From Jaenimonas drosophilae (Eukaryota > Euglenozoa > Kinetoplastea > Trypanosomatida > Trypanosomatidae), in the NCBI GenBank assembly GCA_030849065.1, contig JASAON010001420.1:1-23793 (forward strand): 23,793 bases of DNA, given 5' to 3'. Shown one piece after another: positions 9,211 to 15,813 of the stretch. The translations under genes and the position numbers were made by a program. Under the pieces are notes generated by a model. It was not told the DNA's origin and did no database searches. It was given only the letters and a program-made list of their open reading frames with translations. Positions within the stretch are counted from its first letter, which is position 1. Every line of letters begins with the position of its first letter.

Positions 9211-9587
9211 ATCAACGTACAGAGGAGGCCAGCCAACAGTGGTGCTTCGTCCTCCTCTTCATCATGCCGCCATCATCTTCGCAGAGGTGTGGCTGATCGC
9301 TACCGAGACCTCCACCCAACACCATCATCATCAACATGAATACGTTGTTGGTGGTGGTGATGTTGGTGTTTATGGTCTTTTTTTCCTTCGTCTTTTTCTT
9401 AGTCGCCGATTGCGTGTGCATGAAGCTGGCCTCACAACCATGATGTGTGTGGGTGAGGAGTAGGGAGAGCAATACCGTGCTATCACCTCATTTCACGTTC
9501 AGCAACATTCATCATCATTGTGCGTCCATTTTTTCATGATTAGCGCAATTTCATCATCATTTTTTTTTTTGCGTGTGCGCGTGTTGA

Positions 9588-9625
9588 TGGTTGTTGCGGA
9601 TACACCATCTTACTGGCAACAACCA
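9588..9625 (+). other. 10-bp hairpin with a competing alternative stem
   Basis: TGGTTGTTGC at 9588-9597 is the exact complement of GCAACAACCA at 9616-9625, leaving an 18-nt loop. GATGGT (9586-9591) can instead pair with ACCATC (9604-9609), so the two stems exclude each other. Confidence 0.5.
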
Positions 9626-9914
9626 CATACGGGAGCATATGAATGGTGGATGTACGCGGCAGAGATGAGCTCCTCGTGTTTGATGTGATTGGTGCGTACT
9701 TTTTCCTCCTCCATATATCTTCCTTGGTACATGATGTAGTGTTTTCTGTGAGGGCAGACACACAAGACCCCACGCAACAACTCTACGACTGCACATTTCG
9801 TAGTCCCACACACACCCCCCACACACACACAACATCATCTCAGTTGCATCCGGAGCATATATTCGGTGTTGTGTGAGTGAGTGTGAGTGCGGAGATAGAC
9901 GCATATCATCAACA

Positions 9915-9931
9915 CGTACTTTTTTTTCTAG
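9915..9931 (+). promoter_or_regulatory. Spliced-leader acceptor for the BRCT gene
   Basis: A short run of T with C (9919-9929) ends in an AG at 9930-9931, the first AG after the tract. The predicted leader is 75 nt, A/C-rich, and ends in (CAA)6. Confidence 0.65.
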
Positions 9932-9983
9932 AAACATCAACAAAGAACACGCACAAGAAGAAGATTCATCTCCCAGCTTCCAG

Positions 9984-10001
9984 CAACAACAACAACAACA
10001 A
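9984..10001 (+). repeat. (CAA)6 in the 5' leader, 5 nt before the start codon
   Basis: Six CAA units end five bases before the ATG at 10007. Such a leader would be unstructured, like CAA-rich leaders used experimentally to ease ribosome scanning. Confidence 0.95.
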
Positions 10002-10006
10002 ACACT

Positions 10007-11755
10007 ATGGCTGATTCAGCACATGGAGCGATGGCGGTGATGCGGCAGCTCGCAGAGAATCCCAACCTCCTCAACGCTGTGCAAGGAATCTTAACGATCG
10101 CGCAATCGCTTCAGAATTCTCCCGCCGAGAGCGACAACTCCGCCGCACGTCCATCGGCACACGTTGCGGCGCCTTCCACGACGAGAAAGACCTCACAGCG
10201 CCGTCTACGCAACAACAACAACAGCAACGATGATGTAGATGATGATGTAGAAGATGATTGGCTGGATGAGCGGTCGCAGGCGGCTCGACGACGGCAACGA
10301 CGCGAGGGCGTGCAGATGCATGGCGGTGATGAAGCGTTGTTTTCTGCGCCTAGACGAGCTCAGCGCGGTGCATCCAACTCACTCTCCACCCATGGATCCC
10401 CGGCGCCATTCACCACAACGACATTAACATCATCGCGACCAGCGCAACACATCGCGCATGAAGCCAACAATCTTGTCAGCCGGGCAGAGATGGATCGGCA
10501 AATCAGTGCTCTCACGCAGATGCTACAACAAAAGGAGGAGGAAGTGCATCAACTCCGCACAGAAGCACAACGCGAAGTGGAGGATGTACGTCGTAGCTTC
10601 GAGGCTACTATCCAGAGGAAGGAGGAGGAGCACCTCCACGCCATGAAGGAGCTCCTCCGCACCAACCAACTCACCATCACCGCTGAACGCTTTCAAGCCA
10701 CGATTGATGGCGCTAGACAGAAGCAGCAACAACAACAACAACAACAACAGTACTCCCCCATGTTAGCACGTCGTGATGGCAGCTCTACCACGGCGCCAGC
10801 ACTTCCATCATCGTTGGCGCGATATGCACGCAATGATGATGTGGAGGTGAAGATGGGTGAGGTGAAGCCTGAGCAACAACGCTCGCGTAGTCGTGTTGTG
10901 TGCGTGAAGACGGAGGACGAGGAGCTCTACAACTCACCCATCTACGGGGCTGATGTTGTTGTTGATGATGTTGCTGGCAAGAAGATGGCCACACGTGTAC
11001 GACGGGCGCCACGTACGCCGAGCCACACCAATGCCGATAGAACACGCAAAGCTCAGCCAACCAACACGCCAACAACAACAACAGCTGCACATGCCTCCCC
11101 AGCACAAGCAGCAGTACCAATCACAGTTACACGTGTTCGTACCAATAACAACAACAACAATCATGTTGGTGGTCTGTGGAGTGGCGCGAGCTCCGTTGCC
11201 AATGGCCGTACGCGTTCCCCGTCTCCCGTGAATCCCAAACGTGGCATCGATGGCCCACGCCGTTTCATCTTCACAGCGCTGAGCGATGAGGCAGAGGTGG
11301 CGGAGCTCGCCAACACCATTGAGCGCATAGGCCTCGATGCGGCGGTGCTGCGTTGTGGTTTTGATGAACCTCCGCCCACGGAAACAACGCACATCGTCAC
11401 TCGTGGTACGCCGCGCAGTGTGAAGGCCTTGTGTGGTGTGGTGGCGGGCAAGTGGCTCGTGCCACCGGAGTACATCTTCAACAGCTTGCGCGCAGGATTT
11501 TGGTTGGATGAGATGGAGGAGGGCGGACTGCGTGTCTTTCCCACACGCCTTCGCTTCCAGCGCGTGCTTCTCACCGCCCGAGATGCGGCCATCCGAGAAA
11601 AGTTGGCGCAGGTGATTCAGTACGGCGGTGGCAACATCATTTACAACTCATCGTCGCAGGGCGATGGTCGTGGCAGGCAGGGTGATGAAAGTGTGGTCGT
11701 CATCTCATCCGGCGAGGATCTTCTTCGCTTTGCCACACAACGAGCCGATGCCTAG
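10007..11755 (+). CDS. BRCT-domain protein with coiled coil and polyglutamine tract, 582 aa
   Basis: Probably a nuclear scaffold in DNA-damage signalling or chromatin work, inferred from the BRCT fold, which usually binds phosphoserine peptides or other BRCTs. The N-terminal 155 residues are disordered and charged. A coiled coil spans about 160-235, then a nine-Gln run at 240-248. Residues 250-410 are basic and Ser/Thr/Asn-rich. The first BRCT runs about 416-505, from RRFIFTAL through the signature AGKWLVPPEYIFNSL with conserved Trp483, resembling the first BRCA1 BRCT. A second repeat begins near 510 (RFQRVLLT, then YGGGNIIYN) but the protein ends about 70 residues later without the usual Trp-bearing last helix, so it is short or divergent. 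Two SUMO-consensus sites (VKPE at 286-289, VKTE at 300-303) and a possible SUMO-interacting VVVISSGED near the end are visible. The stop is TAG. Confidence 0.85.
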   Translation: MADSAHGAMAVMRQLAENPNLLNAVQGILTIAQSLQNSPAESDNSAARPSAHVAAPSTTRKTSQRRLRNNNNSNDDVDDDVEDDWLDERSQAARRRQRREGVQMHGGDEALFSAPRRAQRGASNSLSTHGSPAPFTTTTLTSSRPAQHIAHEANNLVSRAEMDRQISALTQMLQQKEEEVHQLRTEAQREVEDVRRSFEATIQRKEEEHLHAMKELLRTNQLTITAERFQATIDGARQKQQQQQQQQQYSPMLARRDGSSTTAPALPSSLARYARNDDVEVKMGEVKPEQQRSRSRVVCVKTEDEELYNSPIYGADVVVDDVAGKKMATRVRRAPRTPSHTNADRTRKAQPTNTPTTTTAAHASPAQAAVPITVTRVRTNNNNNNHVGGLWSGASSVANGRTRSPSPVNPKRGIDGPRRFIFTALSDEAEVAELANTIERIGLDAAVLRCGFDEPPPTETTHIVTRGTPRSVKALCGVVAGKWLVPPEYIFNSLRAGFWLDEMEEGGLRVFPTRLRFQRVLLTARDAAIREKLAQVIQYGGGNIIYNSSSQGDGRGRQGDESVVVISSGEDLLRFATQRADA

Positions 11756-12319
11756 ATGCCCCTGACACACAACTGATGGATGCTCTTGGTGGTGTACGTG
11801 TTCTGGAGATGATGTGGAGAAGTTTGTTGGTACGCCAAGACCTGCTTCTCCTCCTACTCATCGTCGCAGACCACGTCGGCGTACATCATGGGTGCTGCCA
11901 CGTTGTTGTGGCTCCACTGAATGTGTGCGGGCACATTCATTTTCGTTGTTGGCGTCTTAGATTCCTCCCAGACACTCTGCACATACATGCACGAAGCGTT
12001 AGAGATGAAGAGAGTGCATGGTTGATCCATCATGGAAGTGGTTTTTGGGATGTCTCTTGTCGTTGTAGTTGTTGGTGCCTGTGAGTGTAGGTTCTTGTAC
12101 CATCATCACCATCACTCTTCCTCCACGTTTCTCTTGTTGTTGTACGTAGCTCATCCAAATTCGGTCCTCTGAGAGGAGCCCTGATTAGGCACGTCGCAAC
12201 ACGCGTATCTGACGAAGCCAATCAATTCAGTACACTCCACAGCGTTCCACGACACACATACATCATCATCATTATCATCATCGTCATCAACGGCAGCAGC
12301 AACACACGCACACATTCTT
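11756..12319. other. 564-base intergenic region
   Basis: It is T/G-rich in its first 350 bases and then A/C-rich with an ATC/CAT repeat near 12260-12290. An open frame at 11776-12084 starts 20 bases after the upstream stop but codes a Val/Leu/His/Cys-rich sequence with no domain and is judged fortuitous. The splice signal of Sec23 lies at about 12112-12149. Confidence 0.55.
12112..12149 (+). promoter_or_regulatory. Candidate spliced-leader acceptor for Sec23
   Basis: A pyrimidine-rich tract at about 12112-12141 is followed by AG at 12148-12149, giving a leader of about 170 nt that includes the ATC/CAT repeat. AGs in the GCAGCAG just before 12300 are alternatives that would give a leader of about 20 nt. 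Confidence 0.45.
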
Positions 12320-15304
12320 ATGCATCCAACTAGCACCACGGGGCCCTACGGGTACACCCAACCGGGCCAATATCCGCCAACAACGGCAAATCCGTACGCG
12401 ACGGCACAAGCACAAGAGCAATATGCTCAGCCAACACAACAACACTACGCCCAGCCACAACAACAACAGCAACAATATGCTCAGCCACAGATGCAGCAGC
12501 AGTACGCTCAGCCAGCTCAAGCACAGTACGCTCAGCCAGCTCAAGCACAGTACGCCCAGCCACAAGCACCACCACCACAACAACAGTATCAGCAGCAGGC
12601 GTACATGCCGCAACAACCTGTGGAGCAGTGGCAGCCTGAGCCCGCCCCGCCCGCCCTCAACGCGACCGATGAGAACGGCCTCCGCTGGACGTGGGCAATC
12701 TACCCGAACACCGCCAAACGCAAGGGCAAAGATGCCAACACAACATCATCTGGCACCATCCCACTGCCCGAGATGATCATCCCCATGTCGTGCATGTACT
12801 CACCTCTTCATCCACTCACCAATCCAGAACAGTACGTGCGCTCTAATCCACGATATGATGGCATTCGGTGCGAGAGCTGCGGTGCCTACCTCAGCCGCCA
12901 CAACACGCGCGAGGACGGGCGTTACTGGGTGTGTTTCGCATGCCTACGGCACACACCGATGCTGCCACGTCTCGTGGCCGCCCCACAACATCCGGTGTGG
13001 CACCATGACACCGTGGAATACATCATTCCAAGCGAGCCCATTATGCACCAACAGCAAGCAGCACCCCAAGTACGCTCGCCCACCTTCATCTTCATGGTGG
13101 ATGTGTGTCTTGCCGCGCAGGAGCTCAACGCACTGTTACAACATATACGCCAAGCACTGCCAACCCTCCCGCCCTCTTCACTTGTTGGTCTCATCACCGT
13201 TGGCAGCCACGCCTGTGTGTGGGAGGTTGGCCAAGGTGCTGGCTTGATCAAGAACTACGTACTTCGTGGCGGGGATGCGGCCATAACGGGAAGTGGTGGG
13301 GATGTGTGCAAGCAACGCGCGGCCATGGCCAAGGCGCTGCAGGTTGGAGCGAACAAGCCCGTTCGCGGTAGTTTTCTGGCACCATTGCAGGATTGTGCGG
13401 AGAAGCTCGATGCCATCTTGGCCGAGGTCACGGCGGATGATGGGGCACGACCATCGACGGAGCGCCCACTGCGCATGACGGGCATGGCGGTGCTGATTGC
13501 CACTTTTCTCGCCGAGTCTGTTGCACTCACTCCAACGCAAATGGCAGTTTCTGCCACCACATCCTCAACGGCAGGTAACAAGACTGGTGCCACACCAAAC
13601 ACCTCTCCGCTGCCCCCCACCTGCGAGGAGTTCAGCCGTTTGTTGCTCTTCACGGGAGGTCCATGCACGCGTGGGCCCGGTGCCGTTGTGGGCATTGATA
13701 AGGCGGAGATGATGCGTTTTCATCGCGACTTGATGGAGAACAATGCGCCGTACGTGCCCGAGGCCAGCAAGTTCTATCAGGAGCTGGAGGTACGTCTGGC
13801 TGCCATCAATAGCAGCCTGGATGTTTTCGCGCAGAGCTTCGATCAGGTTGGGGTGATGGAGATGCGTGCGTGCGTCAACCACACCGGAGGCACCTTCATT
13901 TGTGGAGATGATTTTAGCCACGACATCTTCGCACAATCACTGCGCATGTACTTTGAACGTTGTGGCTTGCAAGGAGGTGGTGGTGGTGGTGGTGGTGATG
14001 AGGTTGTGGTACGGTGTGGTTTTGCCGTACACATGGAGATCTTCTGCACCAACGATACGCTCGTTTCTGGTGTTCTTGGCCCGTGTAGCGTTGATGCAGC
14101 GGCCAATCAGCGTGCAAAGCCACACCGAACAAGCCCGCTGCAGATTGGCGTGGGCGGCACCAACCGTTGGTGTGCGGGCTCCGTGGATGAGCACGTAACC
14201 TTCGGCGTCATTTTTGATACCGCGGTGATGGAGGATGAGTCCGACAAGAAGAACGCCGCGGATGACGGTGGTGTACGTGCCCCTGCCCCACCACATGCAT
14301 CTTCCAGGCACCAGCAACACCGCATCATTCAGTTTGTGGTGCGCTTCATCACCCCGAGTGGGGAACAACGTGTGCGGGTATCAACGATTCAGCAGCCCAT
14401 TGCCCAGCCCGGGGTCTCCACGATGTACTACATCAACCACCAAACCTTTGACCAGACCTGTGCCAGCACCATCATCGCCCGCATGGCGGTGAGTGTGTTG
14501 GAGCGCTTCCCCAACAAGTGGGATGCCACACGTCGCTGGCTGGATACGATGCTCGTGCAGTTTGTGAAGACCTACGGCACCTTCGTACTTAATATGCCGG
14601 ATTCACTAAAGATGGCACCATGCATCTCACTCTTCCCATCCTTCATGTTCAATCTGCGCCGTTCCGAGTACTTCATGGTGCTGAATATCAGCCCTGACGA
14701 AACGACGGTGAAGCGGCACTGGCTGATGCGTGAGCCCGTAGATACATGCGTTCTGATGATTCAGCCCGCGCTCTACTCCTACGACTTGGAGGTGGCCGAG
14801 GCCACGGCGGTGCCTCTCGACAGCAGCAGCTTGCGCGATGACAATATTGTGCTGATGGATGCGTTCTTCAACGTGCATATCATGTGGGGCTCAACCATCT
14901 TCGAATGGATCAAGGCGGGGTATCAAGACCTGCCCGACTACGCACACTTCACGGCACTGCTCGCCGCCGTGGAGGCGGATGCAGAGGGCGTCGTGGCGGA
15001 GCGCTACCCGTACCCACGTTTTTCGCGTACAGATGCCAACGGGTCTGAGGCACGCCACGTGAAGAACCGTGTTAATCCCGCCACCACACACAACGCCAAT
15101 CCAACCAGCTCCACGCTCTACAACGCCGCGGGCGGCTTTAACCAAGCCGGTGCCGTGTGCGACGTGCCGCAGACGGCGGATCTCATCTACACCGATGATG
15201 TCTCCATCGCTCGTTTCGTTCAATCGTTGAAACAGGCCGTGACCACCTACAACCCAGATGGAGCGAAGAGCAAATCTGTGGTGGCGGGTGCATTGGCACG
15301 CTAG
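12320..15304 (+). CDS. SEC23: COPII coat subunit Sec23 with Gln-rich N-terminal extension, 994 aa
   Basis: Sec23 pairs with Sec24 in the inner COPII coat at ER exit sites and is the GTPase activator of Sar1. Residues 1-115 are a Q/Y/P/A-rich extension with six YAQP motifs; homology starts at about 118 (ENGLRWTWAIYPN). The zinc finger uses Cys184, Cys187, Cys205 and Cys208. The trunk follows from about 250 (TFIFMVDVCLAAQELN). LLLFTGGPCTRGPGAVVG is a Sec23 hallmark that distinguishes it from Sec24. The beta-sandwich carries an inserted Gly run (about 551-558). The helical and gelsolin-like parts show RRWLDTMLVQF, LFPSFMFNLRRSEYF, PLDSSSLRDDNIVLMDAFF and GYQDLPDY. Arg912 in GSEARHVKNRVNP aligns with the catalytic arginine finger (yeast Arg722). 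The protein is longer than typical Sec23 (about 765 aa) because of the extension and low-complexity inserts. The stop is TAG. Confidence 0.96.
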   Translation: MHPTSTTGPYGYTQPGQYPPTTANPYATAQAQEQYAQPTQQHYAQPQQQQQQYAQPQMQQQYAQPAQAQYAQPAQAQYAQPQAPPPQQQYQQQAYMPQQPVEQWQPEPAPPALNATDENGLRWTWAIYPNTAKRKGKDANTTSSGTIPLPEMIIPMSCMYSPLHPLTNPEQYVRSNPRYDGIRCESCGAYLSRHNTREDGRYWVCFACLRHTPMLPRLVAAPQHPVWHHDTVEYIIPSEPIMHQQQAAPQVRSPTFIFMVDVCLAAQELNALLQHIRQALPTLPPSSLVGLITVGSHACVWEVGQGAGLIKNYVLRGGDAAITGSGGDVCKQRAAMAKALQVGANKPVRGSFLAPLQDCAEKLDAILAEVTADDGARPSTERPLRMTGMAVLIATFLAESVALTPTQMAVSATTSSTAGNKTGATPNTSPLPPTCEEFSRLLLFTGGPCTRGPGAVVGIDKAEMMRFHRDLMENNAPYVPEASKFYQELEVRLAAINSSLDVFAQSFDQVGVMEMRACVNHTGGTFICGDDFSHDIFAQSLRMYFERCGLQGGGGGGGGDEVVVRCGFAVHMEIFCTNDTLVSGVLGPCSVDAAANQRAKPHRTSPLQIGVGGTNRWCAGSVDEHVTFGVIFDTAVMEDESDKKNAADDGGVRAPAPPHASSRHQQHRIIQFVVRFITPSGEQRVRVSTIQQPIAQPGVSTMYYINHQTFDQTCASTIIARMAVSVLERFPNKWDATRRWLDTMLVQFVKTYGTFVLNMPDSLKMAPCISLFPSFMFNLRRSEYFMVLNISPDETTVKRHWLMREPVDTCVLMIQPALYSYDLEVAEATAVPLDSSSLRDDNIVLMDAFFNVHIMWGSTIFEWIKAGYQDLPDYAHFTALLAAVEADAEGVVAERYPYPRFSRTDANGSEARHVKNRVNPATTHNANPTSSTLYNAAGGFNQAGAVCDVPQTADLIYTDDVSIARFVQSLKQAVTTYNPDGAKSKSVVAGALAR
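12500..12568 (+). repeat. 24-base in-frame tandem repeat coding QYAQPAQA
   Basis: Bases 12500-12523 and 12524-12547 are identical and code QYAQPAQA twice (residues 61-76). A third, diverged copy follows at 12548-12568. The repeat lies within the Gln-rich extension of Sec23. Confidence 0.9.
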
Positions 15305-15587
15305 CGTGTGAGGGAGATTGGATGATGATGAAGATGATGAGTGTGCGTGTGCGTGTGCGGAAGAGGTGGAGGTTTTCCGCAACAACAACAACAACAGCAC
15401 CTTTTTATTCGTAGTTGATGATGCCAATTCATGCTCAGTTCGCGCATTCAGCACACATACACGTACACGGCACATGCATCAAGATGAGGTGAGGAACACT
15501 GATAATGAGATGCGCACGGAACAACGATGGCGTCGTATTCTCCTTCTTTGTTCGTTCAAGACTCGGTCAAAGTGTACGTGCGTGTGC

Positions 15588-15604
15588 GTGTGTGTGTGTG
15601 TGTG
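15588..15604 (+). repeat. GT dinucleotide tract
   Basis: Seventeen bases of perfect GT alternation, extended upstream by near-perfect GTGCGTGTGC. Alternating purine-pyrimidine tracts of this kind can adopt Z-DNA. Confidence 0.9.
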
Positions 15605-15741
15605 CTTGGAGTAGTACTACTTCCTTCACTGCACACTGTTTGCGCTACGAGCTACCACACAACATCAATGCACACCTACGTGTCAGTGTACTTGAGCACC
15701 CATTTCATGTTTTTTCGTTCTCAACATCTTGATTGAGCATC

Positions 15742-15780
15742 ATTTTTCTTCATTTCCTCTCTTGCTGTTGCTTCGTGTAG
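15742..15780 (+). promoter_or_regulatory. Spliced-leader acceptor for the alpha/beta hydrolase
   Basis: A long pyrimidine tract (15742-15775) leads into GTGTAG, with the AG at 15779-15780. The same TAG is an in-frame stop for the downstream frame. The first ATG after it is at 15814, giving a 33-nt leader. Confidence 0.7.
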
Positions 15781-15813
15781 GTGTTGCTGAAGCACAAGGT
15801 TAGCTCCGCATAC

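Larger units (their letters stand above)
9071..10006. other. 936-base intergenic region rich in repeats and inverted repeats
   Basis: Starts with (AAC)7 at 9071-9091 directly after the stop. Further elements are an imperfect long hairpin (9124-9210) with a CAT run in its loop, a GGT/GTT-rich stretch near 9344-9370, a T10 run near 9561-9570, a 10-bp hairpin at 9588-9625, and the splice signal and leader of the BRCT gene. Small open frames here code mostly repeat-derived His, Thr and Ser runs and are not called. Confidence 0.6.
15305..15813. other. 509-base intergenic region with GT tract and splice signal
   Basis: Contains GAT-rich and GTGTGC-rich stretches just after the Sec23 stop, a 7-bp hairpin TGCGGAA/TTCCGCA (15356-15362 with 15375-15381), (CAA)5 at 15380-15394, and a 17-base GT tract at 15588-15604. 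A CA-rich arm (15451-15468) can pair imperfectly with 15572-15587. The last 70 bases hold a strong pyrimidine tract and acceptor. No convincing gene is seen. Confidence 0.6.

Noticed and set aside
9643..9876. 77-codon + strand frame in the IDH-BRCT spacer
   Set aside because: It has no domain, ends in repeat-coded Thr/His, and lies upstream of the BRCT splice acceptor within probable untranslated sequence.
11776..12084. 102-codon + strand open frame between the BRCT gene and Sec23
   Set aside because: Composition is Val/Leu/His/Cys-rich with no domain, it begins 20 bases after a stop with no pyrimidine tract before it, and it overlaps T/G-rich spacer sequence.
12320..15304. Sec24 as the identity of the COPII gene
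   Set aside because: The Gln-rich N-terminus suggested Sec24, but the FTGGP...GPGAVVG motif, the LFPSFMFNLRRS segment and the arginine-finger region match Sec23.
15781..15813. GTG start at 15781 for the hydrolase
   Set aside because: The preceding TAG is the predicted splice acceptor and an in-frame stop. The first ATG, at 15814, fits a eukaryotic mRNA.
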